Below, piece by piece: positions 45,752 to 59,388 of a stretch of 64,000 nucleotides of DNA. The translations under genes were made by a program, and so were the position numbers. The DNA is from Paralvinella palmiformis (taxonomy: Eukaryota; Annelida; Polychaeta; Terebellida; Alvinellidae). Below the pieces are notes generated by a model. It searched no databases. It was not told the DNA's origin and was given only the letters and a program-made list of their open reading frames with translations. Each line of letters begins with the position of its first letter. Position 1 is the first letter of the stretch. The stretch covers positions 820,501-884,500 of the forward strand of contig JAODUP010000034.1 in NCBI GenBank assembly GCA_025642065.1. Reading direction: 5' to 3'.

Positions 45752-48179
45752 GTCTATTGGACGTAAGTAACGCCTGAGGATAGTGACAGTCTATTAATTA
45801 GTTATAAACTAAGACGAGAACACGTGTGTTTCTAATCAATATGATTGACGTGTCAGTCGATCCTATATACCGAGAGCTGAGACCGTGAAATAAATGCTGT
45901 AATATTATGGCATACGATTTAATTATTATGTTATGTTCACCTTTCCTCCGTTTTCTTTACAGCCATTTATAGATAGAAAGGAATGCAAAATGAGAAGCTT
46001 ACTTGACATTAATGTAACACATTCTGTGCTGAAAAGCTAATCACGTGACTTCGATTCTTTGGGTGAAAAAAGGAACATTATGAGTGCCTTAAAAATTTAC
46101 TTGAAAAAGAAGCCCAGTCATTAATTAAATTCAGTACACAATCCGGATCAGTTGAGCATCTCTTGAAATAAACTTGTGGTCCTGTCGTATGTATAAGTCT
46201 CGCCATAAATTGCCCTTTTTGTAGCAGAACAGTTTCCTGGTGGTGATCCTTGGAAGGATAGTGTCCATGTTGAGTTTCTTGTGTAATGACGCAGTGACAA
46301 CGAGAGATTAGAGCAATATTGGTTGATTGAGGAAAAAATAATAATGAAACGCTGTCACCCTTTGTCGGAAAGAAAAGGATGCAAAAGTAATCTTTATTTT
46401 ATTATTTGGCTTTACTTTCGCAAATATTACTTTCTGCTTTACTTTCCTACTTTCTGATGCAGATTCTTGATAATCATTATTAACTAAAAGGCCAGGCCAA
46501 TGAGTGGCAAGTTCCATCAGTCGTTTTTTATGGATATGTCAGTATGGTGTCTGAATAAGGTATCTCATAGCTGGGTTCCCCGTGCGTAGTCATTTGTTTT
46601 AAAAGTAGAGTTAATATCGGAAACATTGAGGCATGGAGGGGCGAGTGGTGTTTTTTTATGTTTTCACTTTAGTTTGCAATTGTGAGAAATTCAAACAGAA
46701 GCGAATTGCAAGCAGACCTAAACTTGTACACCATGAAAGAAACGGAACAAGCTGTAACTAGTCATAAATGTAGGAAAAACATTCATTATAGAGATATACA
46801 ATGGTTACTAATACTAGCTTCTTCTTCAGCCAGGTTTGTTTTTAATTAAGTAATAACCCCTCTACCCCAAAGACCTGAAGTTCTGGAGTGGAAATCTAAC
46901 GTCTGTAACCGCGAGTGTATTAAGACCAAATAACAGTTTATTAATAAAAAACGTAATTTGTATATCTCATAAAAATGAGTAGGCTGATAAACCAATGGCT
47001 TTTTACTCCACTTGAGGGACCTCGACCGTATAGGATCAAAGTCAGTGTTAGAACAAAAACAAAGAGGTTCACTAATATAGCATACATCCCAATGTAATTA
47101 ATTATAGGGAAAAAAATTTAAGTTGAATTGAAATCCATGCGTCTAAGATGGCTGTCAACAAATATAACTCTAAAGTATTCAGGTGTGAAATATTTAGAAA
47201 TGAATTTTACATCCACAATGGCCACTATATCGTAAGCATTAATATTTAATTGAAAAATTCAAAAACGGATTTTTTGGTCAGTAGATAGAGTAACTTAAAT
47301 ATATGCCATATATTCTAAATTCTTAATTTATTTAGAATTAGTCTCCATGGGAAAGCTATAAATTACAGACGATATGGATCACCCTCATTTGAGGTTGCCA
47401 ACCACGTTAAAAAACTGCCATTTCGGCCATTATTATTATATTATTATTAAAACTGATTATATCAGTATAATGGCTTTTTAAAAATCAGTTTATGTATCCA
47501 GATATGTTGGAACAATCCCAGGAAACACAGACATATGTCAGATATATAATGCGACACTTTAAGGTCAAATTGTCAATATCCGTTCGATCAGTTGTCACTA
47601 GACACGTCTCATTAACTGTTTGTTATTGTAAATAATAATTATCAACAATATTTATCATATTAAAGAGTATACAGAGTTAATTAGCGGTCAGTCAAGTGGA
47701 ATATACTACATGAAGAAAAAACCTGGAAGGTAATTAAGCTTAATTTAGTTTGTTGCTTAATAAAAGTAAAATTTCATAGCTTTTCTGACCCTTTATATGG
47801 GTTGGGTTATTCAGTGGGGTGTGTCTAATTAAATATAGAAAAGCATATATAGTTGACCTTTTTAGTTCAAGTTGAAACATGTACAGTATATATTGCTTAA
47901 TTCCTTACTATCATCATCCATTGTAGAAATATATAACTGACATTATTAAAGTAAATAAGTAATTTTATTCGATGATATATACAGTAGCATTATTACATTG
48001 TTTATCACATATATATAGAACATAATTGATTATACGAGGAGGCGCAGTGGCCTAAAAGTTACATATTTAACCATCTATGTCCACTGTCGAAGTGCGCTGA
48101 TTATGGCAATATCATAACATAATATAATGTAATATTGTACAATATATTATACAATATATGTAATTTATTAATGACTTTG
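45752..48179. other. Intergenic, no gene seen
   Basis: AT-rich; only short open frames without recognisable domains. A ~20-bp inverted repeat around AAACTGATT…AATCAGTTT lies at about 47448-47492. Confidence 0.55.
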
Positions 48180-49640
48180 TTAATTTGAGTTCGTAAGAAA
48201 TATCTTTACAGATCTATTAAAACTTTGTTGAGACCTCAACTGTCTTATTGTTTCTGGCAGTTTGTACCATATTTCAGGTGATAGGTAAATAACTATCTTT
48301 GATAAAAATGCTGTTTTTCTGTATTGTATGTGTGGCTGGTGGAGGCATCTTGTTTTGTGTGAATGAATATGTCTATTTACAGTGAACATCGTCATTAGGG
48401 GATCTGGTAAAGAGATATTAATGAATGAATACATTATTTTTGAAAGTTGAAAAGTACATATGTCCTTTAGCTTGAGAATCTGTAGCTTCTTAAATAAGGG
48501 TTCGGTATAAGCATTTATAGTTTGATTTCGAGACGGTCCTGATTGCCTTTTTCTGTAAAATTTCTAATCTCCGTAAGTACGTTGAGTAACTACAACCCCA
48601 CAATAGCGTGCCATATGTTAAATAGGGATATATCAAGCTGTGGTATACTGTTCTCATATTGTGTGTACTTAAGATATGCTTAATTTTATTGAGGGCATAT
48701 AGTTCACCAGATATTTTTGATCTACAACTATCTATATGCTCATGCCAGTTTAGGTTTTCATCTATTAGTAGTCCCAGAAATTTTACACATTTAACTCGAT
48801 TCATAATTGTATTATCTAATTTTAATTCATGTGTGTTCGACTTAACATTATAATTTTTTTAGAAGAGTATATGATGTGTTTTCTTTTATTTAAAGATAAT
48901 TTATTCACCTTAAACCACTCAGCTAATGATGCAATATCTTGATTAATGAGTTTACATCATTCCGTAATATTTTTTACCAGATACATAAATTGTTGTATTA
49001 TCTGCAAATAATATACATGCGGTGTACCGGAGGGATCCTGGTAGATCATTTGAGTATAAAATGAAGAGGAGCGGTCCCAATACAGATCCCTGGGGTACAC
49101 CACAAGTTATGGGAAATAATTTTGAATCAATACATTTATAATAGACATATAGTTTTCTCTCTGTTAGATAGCTTCTGAACCACTCCAAGGCAACACCGCG
49201 TATGCCATAATGGCATAATTTTTTACATAAAAGATTGTGATTTATTGTATCAAAGGCCTTAGAGAAGTCCAGGAACACAGAAAGAGTATAATTACTCGAT
49301 TCCAATGCGAATAGAGTATCATAAGTAAATTTGGAAACTGCATTTATTGTGGAGTGACCTTTACGGAAGCCATATTGGTTCTTGTTCATTAACGAGTTAA
49401 TTGTCATGTAATTGTACAAACGATTATGGACTATTTTTTCATATATTTTGGATATGCTAGGTAAAAGCGAAATTGGTCTATAATTTGTAAAACTTTGTTT
49501 ATCTTTTGATTTCTATATTGGTATTACTTTTGCAATTTTAAGTTTTGACGGGAAAACACCGGTTTCCATCGATTTATTTACAGCTATGCTAAGTGGTAAC
49601 CAAATGACAAAATTTATGTTTTAGTAATAGCGTATTCACA
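48180..49640 (-). pseudogene. Degenerate non-LTR retrotransposon reverse transcriptase (jockey/CR1-like)
   Basis: The RT reads from about 49640 down. It runs PLSIAVNKSMETGVFPSKLK, IAKVIPI then a stop, NYRPISLLPSISKIYEK, NQYGFRKGHST, SVFLDFSKAFDTINH (motif A), GVPQGSVLGPLLFILYSNDL and LFADNTTIYVS (motif C). A frame change leads to VKCVKFLGLLIDENLNWHEH, then GTLLWGCS and LQKKAIR. Another leads to the C-terminal PEIWYKLPETIRQL piece. Order and motifs fit the jockey/CR1 group. The second catalytic Asp of FADD is Asn, and there is at least one stop and two frameshifts, so it is dead. The endonuclease half is missing (5' truncation). Confidence 0.85.
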
Positions 49641-50129
49641 TTGTCATGTCCACAACTCGTTTTAGTCGGTCAACTTTTTTAAAGCGGTATACAGTGATTT
49701 TGGTTTTATTATTTATCACATTGGAAAAATAAATCACAATTTTTAATGAAACAGTCTTATTTCATTTAAATCACAATTTTTATTAAAATCAGTTAAAACT
49801 ATTAAATCCGATATTTTAAACAATTTTATTTGCAGTATTTTAAATCATGATTCTAATCATTTTATTGAAATCAAGCAACATTTTTTAAATTACACCTGCT
49901 ATATTTATATCTGATAATCTGCCTTCATGTCCAATTTGAAAACAAGAAAATTCATTATTATCAACAACTTAAACACCAACAACTTAGCACCAGTTAATGT
50001 AGTAGGACACATTAGCATGGCTTTGGGCAAAATATTTTAATTTAAAAATTGGGTCTCTTGTGGATGAAAAGGAAATTTGTTCAAATCAAGAATTTATGGG
50101 GAATTGCCTATTAATAAGTGAACCTGGTA

Positions 50130-50300
50130 TAATAAGACAAAAAGCCCTCTGATAGCATAAGTGTTAGAACACTGGACTGAAAACCTCCAGGTCTGGGATG
50201 AAATCTTACTGATACCTTTGTTTGTGGTATGCTTTCCTAGGGATTAGCTTCAGCCACACGTTTTAGGTATGGTCAGCACAGACACTAAACAAAACACGAA
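50130..50300 (+). mobile_element. Degenerate tRNA-derived SINE
   Basis: A tRNA-like head, GATAGCATAAGTGTTAGAAC, is followed by ACTGGACTGAAAACC and a decayed B box (GGGATGAAATC). The body is poorly defined. Confidence 0.4.
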
Positions 50301-50376
50301 CTCACTCATTCGCTTATTGAGATGAATGCTTAAACAATTCATTTACTATAGCCCCTTTTTAAGCCATCTCTTATGA

Positions 50377-50561
50377 TGATGATGAGTGGTGTTTTACAGC
50401 CACTTTTGTGCACATGGTAAACTAAATGGGCCGAGCGACCTCCGAAGGTAATGAAGCGAAGTCAAAGATGAAACAACCTTCAGACATGCCAACGTCGAGA
50501 TTCGAACACGGGTGGTAGTGATCTGTGGTCCAACCTGCTACCGCTAGACCACGGAGGCCCC
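50377..50561 (-). mobile_element. SINE family A, copy 4
   Basis: Same family and orientation as the other three, with an (ATG)n-type tail, flanked by a perfect 14-bp TSD GCCATCTCTTATGA (50363-50376 and 50562-50575). Confidence 0.93.
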
Positions 50562-50575
50562 GCCATCTCTTATGA

Positions 50576-52744
50576 CACATCAGATAACACAGCAGATCAG
50601 TTCTAAACTCAAACCCACAGCCGCTAGGAACAAGCCTTAAAGTAAGACCTCATCCATTAAGTAGATCAAAACAGGATTTCTAATGGGAACAGCTAGTGTA
50701 GTTCAGTTACTATTTTCTATTTTTCTTCATTCATTCTTAATTTTTCTCACCATTTCAGAAAACCATAAACAAATCAGACATCCACTTAAAACTGCGCCAT
50801 TTTGTTTTTGGGTACTTTGTGAGTAAAGAAATTAATTTTACATGCATTTAATGGTAATTTTAATGATAAAAGATAGGCTAACTTTTGTATCAGCTAATAG
50901 CAGAAACAAAACTGATGTCTACTGTTCTAACCTCATACTATAAGTTTATGGTCTTTTCAACAGTATATCTCTTGAATATTCCTATTCAATGCAATGGGAT
51001 TTTCTTTGCCGAATTACAAAATCAATTTCCATAGTCCATTGGACAACTGGCACAAAGAATTAAAATGCAACAGCTAATAACATTGCTGTTCACAGCTGGT
51101 GAGATGTAGATGTGTGTCAGTGTCATATGTACTAAATGGAAGCGGTAGCTCAAATGACGACAAAATAGACCACAAATTGATAACATGTTAATGTACCAAT
51201 TCCTTACAAATGATTTCTCCTTTAGGTAACAAGTGAGAATACACACCTACAGGTAAATCATGTGGTTTTATTTTTGGTTCCATGTGCTAATATTCTTTTT
51301 TCACAACTAACCCTGCACTAACTGTTCTAAATCATAAACCTTAACTATGGTTTCTCCTGTAAGATTGACAACAAAATGGTTAATTCTTTTTGACAGCTCA
51401 TTATTAAAATTCATCCAAATGTGTCTGTCTCTGTAGCTCGTCAATGGAGAATAAGACAAAAGGAATAAATGATATTTTTCAAAGATCATTGTATTTCAGC
51501 TGTCTTTAGTTATGGGTTACCAATATTCTGGTGATGCAACTTGACACATTCATAAACAATCCCAAACAAACCATGAACTAATTTCTTGTTACAAAATTTA
51601 TTTTCTTTACAAGTTATATTTATTATGACATGGCTATGGATGAGTAGAAAATTTATAAGAATATCAAAAGAATATCCATTATAAAAGCTCAAGTTTTTAT
51701 TCTTGAAAAGACGTTCAGCACAAAAGGTCTGTAGACTCTTAAGTGTCAAATTTGTATAAGCACTGAATCTAGACACATGATTAGTTATATTCTCCACACT
51801 TTATATATATATATATATATAAAATACATACATGTATTTCCAGGAAGAGATTACTTAATCCTTTGCTTACGCACTTTAATGGAAGACTAACACCACTAAA
51901 AGCATTACAGCTAACATTCAGGTAAGTCTCTCATGTGTACATATGCTTTTCCTTCTCTCCATCCCACTCTTTCTCTATGTGTGTGTGTATACACATGCAT
52001 GTGCGTGCACATGTAAATATTTGAAGGAAGTCAGATCATTAACTACTTCACACCTAACAAAAAGTCTGGTAGTAACCAAAAACATATCAAATATCTATGA
52101 CGACAAGATGTAATCTCAGACAAAACATAACTGAGCATCAGTGATAACAAGTTCTGATTTGATTGTTGATACAGCAGTAACAGTTTAGTTGAGACAATAC
52201 AGGAGGAGTGTAATTTGTTAGTCAAGCAAATCACTACATACTGACAGAAACACAGCTGACAGAAATAACATCAGCAAATAATGATTTATACATTCAATCA
52301 ATATCCAAGAGACAAACTCGGGCACATAGCCATATGTTAAATATCTGGATAAACCTCCACATTCGTGAATAATTATATTCACGAAGCACTGTTACAGTAT
52401 ATGTTCAGTTCACTCAAAATATGTTAAAATTAAGCACTGTATGAAGGAGCATATTGTTTTAAACAGTTCCATCTAATAATGAACAATGTTTACTTGAAAC
52501 TGGACCTGTTTGTTTTTGAGGCTGGGGGGGGGGGGAGGTTAATGGTAGTTTAACAAAGATTTTTTAAACAAATGAAATGGGTGAGAAACAAGATACAAAA
52601 ACAAAAGCACACTTTAATATCATGCAAAATGACAACTATTTATATATGAACAGAAAACGTCTGTCAAACGTATGATATAAATCACTACACAAAAAATCAT
52701 GATCCACAAATAAACAAAAACATCACTAGATTTGCTTCTGTCCT
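50576..52744. other. 3' flank of the prolyl hydroxylase gene, no other gene seen
   Basis: AT-rich with short frames only. It probably contains the 3' UTR of the hydroxylase, but no AATAAA could be tied to it with confidence. A (TA)n tract lies at 51802-51821 and a G10 run near 52526. Confidence 0.45.
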
Positions 52745-52815
52745 CTACTGACCAGGTTCACCTTCACACGGACGATTAAACTCTTGGCCTCTCTCATGGA
52801 ACCATTTATTACAAA
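52745..52815 (-). CDS. P4HA: P4HA terminal exon VII
   Basis: Encodes VCNKWFHERGQEFNRPCEG, EPGQ and TAG. The WFHERGQEF-RPC ending is diagnostic of animal P4H alpha subunits. Confidence 0.93.
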
Positions 52816-55800
52816 CTATAATATAAAATATGAATAAAACTAGCATTAAAGTTCATGACATGCAGCGAAACATAATATAACTACTAAAAAAAATACAACA
52901 TATTATGTGACATGTTAAATCAAACAAAATTTTAAACTCATTAGCTTTTTATACATACTGTTATAGGTGTAAAATACATACCCCACTTGGTGCCAGCTAG
53001 AATGGGACATGCAGCATGTCGTGTTCTGTAATCACCATCCAAATTCTTTTTAAGGTTATACCAAACAGCACACGAGCCCTGCGTGTGAAAGAAAATGAAT
53101 TAACTTTATATGTGCAATCTAATAAACTTTATAACCCTCAATACAAGTGGAATTGAGTTATTTAGTCTCGGCAACACTAGTCACATGTAGGACATATGGG
53201 TGTCTGCCTAAGGACACAAATTCCACAAACACAGGTGTTAGCCAGATTTGAACCCAGAGCTTTGCAGCACAGTGCTCTAACCACTGCACCACCAGAAAGC
53301 CAAAACTACCAATATAAAGAATATATTAACAGTGTTCACATCAAATTTGTATTATATCGTGTATCCGTTACTAATAAAAGACAACGGTAAAAGACTGCAT
53401 TTCATTTGTAGACGTGAATTTCATCCGATGATTCAATTTTGTGTGATTTCACTAGTGTCAAATAAACTCCACTGTTTTGATTTTCAGTTTTAAGCAATGA
53501 AGTTGATGTTTGTTACTCAGGTAAATGACTCAAAAAGGTCAATAAATCAGTTATACTGCCCAGTACTAACTGAGTTTAATCCATAATAATGAGTTCAAAC
53601 CATAAACAAATAAATGTGTCCAGACGTCCCACACTTGGGATTAGTAGCAAGTGTCAAGATTACTTAATGATCTAGGTTTGAAGAAATGTCTGGCTCAGTT
53701 TCATAAAGACTAATATATCTCATAGATGTATGGATGGGTACATGATTTAGAAGTAACACCTACATGTAATGATCATTTAAATGATAAGAATAAGGCTTTA
53801 TCTAGTACCAAAATCAGGCTTATTTAGTTTTAAAATTTTTCCTATTCAGGACCTGACCACAGAAAATGAGTTTGTTCCAGTGTTTTATTCCTAATGATAT
53901 CACACGACTACTGATATGAGTTGAATAAGAAAACATTTTAATATTACAATCTGCAGCCTCATTCTAAAATATGCAAATAATATACTTTTTAATGAAATCC
54001 ATTAATAAACGGGACTTAATCTAACGGGACTGTAAGTTTTCAAAGTAAAAGGTGTTTTTAAAATAATGATAATTATTATTATTCAACTTCAATTATCTCT
54101 CCCTCCTCCTAAGTAGATGAAAGCAGACCAGAAAGTGTTACCTTTCTTGGGATTAACTTCACACCAATTTCTGGGAAGACAGTATAGCCGCCTGCATCAA
54201 CATCAGTCATCTGTAATAGACCTAGATTAGTTAGTATTATGATATAAGTATAACAAACGCCACTTTACCAGTGTTCCATGATATATTTCATTTCACAATT
54301 TATGATTACTCAACTTGATTCACTGCCATTAACCATTAGACCCAAATATATGAGAAGCTCCTTCACAAATAAATGTGCACTCGATGAGTTAACTTCAACA
54401 AATTATTCATCAGATGGTTAACTCATGAAGTGACAAAGCAGCATCATTTGGCCAAGCCACAAAACCAATGAGTTACACTCACATAATATATTACTGTAGC
54501 TATCCTATTGCCAGTTTCCTCTGTGAATGTGGTTTGTTCTTCAGGCTGAATGTACACAATTTACATCAAAATCAATAAAACAGAACAATAAATACAACAA
54601 TTATGGTCTTTTGGCTTGGCTGGACAGTTTTCATTCTTCTGCTGCTTGTGACACCCTGAAAGAGAATTATGCATCGGCCAGATGCCACTTACATAATATA
54701 TTACAGTAGCAATTCTGTTTCCTCGCCAATCACCAAATTGCCTTTCAGCTCTTTCTCGTTCCTGTAAAGATAAATGCATTCTTCCAACGAAATACCATAT
54801 CACTCTCAATATAGCAGAGTAATCGTATGATGACTGTCCATAAGCTACAGGATAATGGACCCGAGTACCTACTTTCCAAGTTTTCCATTGTCTGATTCAT
54901 TGTGTCAGATCATCCCATTTTTACTCAATTTGAACTGCACATCAACCAGTTGTATTTTTATTTTTATGAAACTGAAAATAATCATCAAAATATGCTTGTG
55001 TTTTAACTGATGTTGATAAGGCCCACCTTAAGTCCTACTGAGGACAAAGAGGATAAGTGAAGTGAAGATCAGCCCACTTTAAAAGGACACTCTGCCATTA
55101 GAAAAAATATCACTATAATGTAAGTAATCCTTCAAAAGTAGGGATATAATGTCTTCTAGCATGTTATCTAGGAACTCTTATTTCACCTTCCAGTTAGTTA
55201 TCTGTTAATATCGACCACAATCCAGCCAACTATGAAACTGTATGCTCTGGCTCATGTGAGCAGGCCTGATCTAAGAATGGTAAACCCAAGTACCTGCATT
55301 TTAACCTGGCATTAACAGAAACATTTAATACCTTTGATTATCCACAACAAGTTGTGTTATTAATTATATCAGTACTAGTATTTATACATAGACATTCCAA
55401 GATACAGTTGTAACAGTTCAGCGTGATCCTGAATGCAATCAACAGTGTTCACTCATGATTTCCCGTAGGTCCCGGCCATTAAGCTGAGACTTTGTGTCAA
55501 CATTCTGACCCTTATTTTGGGGGGTTGGCTTAATGGCTGGTGATATTTCAGTGTCAAGAAATCCAGTCATCGGGAGAAAAATGTTCAGTGTCTTAGCAGC
55601 CATCTAGACTCTAGTGACTAGATCTAGTCTAGATCTGGACTAGATGCAAACAGACATCACTCGTCATTTTTATTTAAACTCGTCCAATCATGGAGAAAAT
55701 AGAAGTTGATAATGAAAATCAATATTTATATGTAGAATTATCTGTGGATAAATGTTGTTCGACTCAGTAGCGCATTTCATGAAGACAGCGCCAGTAAAAT

Positions 55801-58800
55801 GACAACTCGTTTGGCTGTAGATATATTAGGTGCCCCCATATACAATTATTGATTAATTAATTTATTTTCAATAGAGAGTTATAGTTACTAACTGACCTCA
55901 TATACCGGTAATTAACATTGTCTTGGTTATTGCCCCGTTAGTAACCAAAACGTACCATCAAAGCCTCAGTAGTAATTGACAATTTGTTTAATTACTTTTA
56001 AGTCATTGACTTCATATACGGTTCATTGAATGTTTAATCACGCCGTTAATTTAAGTTTGAGGTCCTACGTATGCGCTAACAGTTTGTGTAAACGATGGTG
56101 TAAACGATCGTTATAATTTGCCTTGATCTATTAACAGTATACAAAACACATTGGTATGAATAACGAATTATGAAAACAAAAATATTTTCTGTGTTCAAAA
56201 CGTCACCTGGAAATACTGCAGGGAAAAGTTAAGATTTTTAGGTCGGCTTATTGGACGGTAACTACCATAAATCATGATATTTTAGGCCTAAAACCATCCT
56301 CGGCTTAATGGCCTGGACCTACAGTATCTCACATTAAGTGAACTGATACTAGTTTTGATTCAGCCAAATCTATTCACTCATCATCACACATTAGGGGAAT
56401 CAAAAGAACATTAACTGGAACACATTCCCTGAAGCCGACTTCAATTTACACATCTTTTCTATACTCAGTTTCTGGTTTCACAGAACAGAGTTCTCCTTCA
56501 TATTCCAAAATGTTCTTATACTACATATTCTTCTTCTATAGTGCCAGTAACTGATATTAACTGAGTGTTTGTAAATAGAAAGTAGTAACAAATGGCACTA
56601 AATGCTTATAAATGTCATTAAAAATAAACTCGAGCACATCTTTAACTAACAACATTCAAATATATTGTTCTGTGTAATTAACTCCAAGTTACTAATATAA
56701 TATCAAAGAACACCAGTACATATGTTATGTGTTTACAACAACATTAACACAGGCACTCACTGATGAAGTCTGTAAACACAGAAGTAAAATACATAATTAT
56801 TTAAACAATTGGAAGAATGCCACATATTATAAAAATGTTCATGTCAATTCATATTACAAAAGAATTGCTGTTATAATAAGCAAGAGACAATTTACAAATA
56901 AAACTCAACTATAAATGATTATGTAGTCATCAGAAGATAATACTTTAAGAAAGGGACCAGATTAGTGAAGACCACGTCAAACGTGTTTACACATTCCCAC
57001 TTACCCTGGCAAAATCATAGTGTGGTTCATAATGTCCTCCAATACCATAATTAAGTACCTATAATGGAAATTTATGTTTATATTAATTATGTGTTCATAC
57101 ACAGAATTAAAACAACAATAAACATAGCTTACTGACACTGACTTGGACAAACAAAACCTCGTTCACAAGAAAATACATGGATAACATCTCAGGGAAACTT
57201 ATTATGACATTAATCCCCAAAAGGTCATAATCATCATTATAAATATGCTAATTCTCTGTTATTAAAACTGTTGAGAGGACAAGGTGGTTAAGCCTCATTT
57301 TCAAAGGGTGTGGTAGCTCTTGATTTAAACAAGTTTTAGGCTTGGACTTGGAAAGGATTTAAAATTTTAAGCCATTTTCAAATTCTTTCGAACATTTTTG
57401 CAATATGAAACACACAAACATCATGAACATGGAGGAAATTACCACACCAGAAGGCTTGGATTTAAGAACATTTTAACAGCCTTGGGTATCAGCCCTTTCC
57501 AAAGTGCCTGGCCCCATGTCCAGAATCCAAGCCATTAATTGAGACAATAAGCATATATAATATAGTACCACAACAAATTCTTTGTTGTTTATCACATGCT
57601 TATAATATAAAGACACATCATTACCTTTATGGATGTTTGGATTTAATTAATAAAACTAGAAATTTACCTACAGAAGAATAGAAATACTAAATTATTACCA
57701 CAACTGTTACCTATTATTACCCGGTTTAAGGAAACATAAAAGTAGTGTAGGTGCTTAATGGAGGTTAAATGACATCCTCACACAACACTTACCTGGAGTT
57801 CTTCTACCGTATCTAGTGTTAGTGATGCTAAAGCAGATGACTTTACACTAATTCTTCTTATTAATGGATCTTCTTCATCCTTTAGCCAAGCACTGTGCAT
57901 GGTAATAAAGGGCAATCACATAATTCAGTGAACAATCACTGATTACATGTGAATAATGCCTTATTATCAACCACATGGCCATGCTCAAAACCATAACTAT
58001 TAGATTTCACCTTTTACAAAATCAGCATCTAAATTTCTAAATAATTACTGGTAAAAACCCAATGAATTTCATTTCTTTCTGTCTCCAGAATTAGATCTAA
58101 ATAATGGACTGAGCAAGGTTAATGTAGGAAATTTGGTATCTATTAAGCGTGCTTTATTGTGTAAGAAGCCAATATATGATACCAGAGTTCCTATATTGAT
58201 ATGTGGTAAATGGCTGAGGTGGAGACAGAGAGGCACCTGCAATCTTGTGACTTACCTTTGTCTATAATACAGCGAGTAGGCCCAATATTGCTCATTCTGA
58301 CATGCGAAAGGCCAACTGACATTATCATCCCATCATTGTAAATGATGGCAAACAAAGTTGCCCAAGATGGAATAAATCGGGATCAGAATGTGAGAAAGAC
58401 TTTGGCATTTCATCCCAATACACTGCGCGATTCAGTACTAAATGACAGAGTACTGACGGTTGTTTTATAATACCTGAAGGTGTTCGACAGTGTCCAGTGT
58501 CAGGTTGGATAAAGCACCGGATTTCTTACTGAGCCTGGCAATCAGGTTGTCCTCAATGTCTCCAAGCCATGCACTAAGTGTTACAAACCAGACAATATGC
58601 ATGCAACTGATAATATACACTTAATATTTGTATCTATAATCATCACTGATATCATTTAAAGCCAGGACTGGAACAGACAGGGTATGACTAACAACATATA
58701 ATATTATCACCATTATAAATTCAGATCAGATTAAAACATGAGGTCATACATTTTAAGGTCATAAAATTCAACCTAACTGAAAATCAAATGCTCTAATAAC

Positions 58801-59352
58801 AAAAATATCAAATTATGACATATTCATTGCCACCACCAGTATAAGTAATAACTATAAATCATATTACATGATTGGAAAGCCATCTGAAGAAAACAAAACT
58901 GTTATGAAAAATAACAACAGAAATAGATCCCAATGTGAAAAAGTATCAGTTTAAATAAATTTAATTAAAAATCTTAACCATGATGTATCACTCTACTGTA
59001 TAATAGATAATTAATTAAACATGTGATATCAAGAGCATGCCAAAACTTTTTTTAAATTATTATTTTTAATTTTGTGTCAAGAATTAAAAACATGTAAAAT
59101 TAAGCATCTACATTACTGTAATTCAGATAGTTCATAAATTTCCGCCAACACTTATGGATGACCTACAAGTGATAAACATACTGAGGGTAAATGAAAAAAT
59201 CTGACACACTGCAATTTATCGAACCTGGTGTTCCTTGGAAAAGAAACAAATTTGGTTTAGGTGAGAGGCCAGCTTTCTCAAATTTTATCTACAACCACAT
59301 CTGGTTGTGAATGACATACATGTAGCAAATTAAAACAATCACAAACTAACAT

Positions 59353-59388
<36 letters not shown>

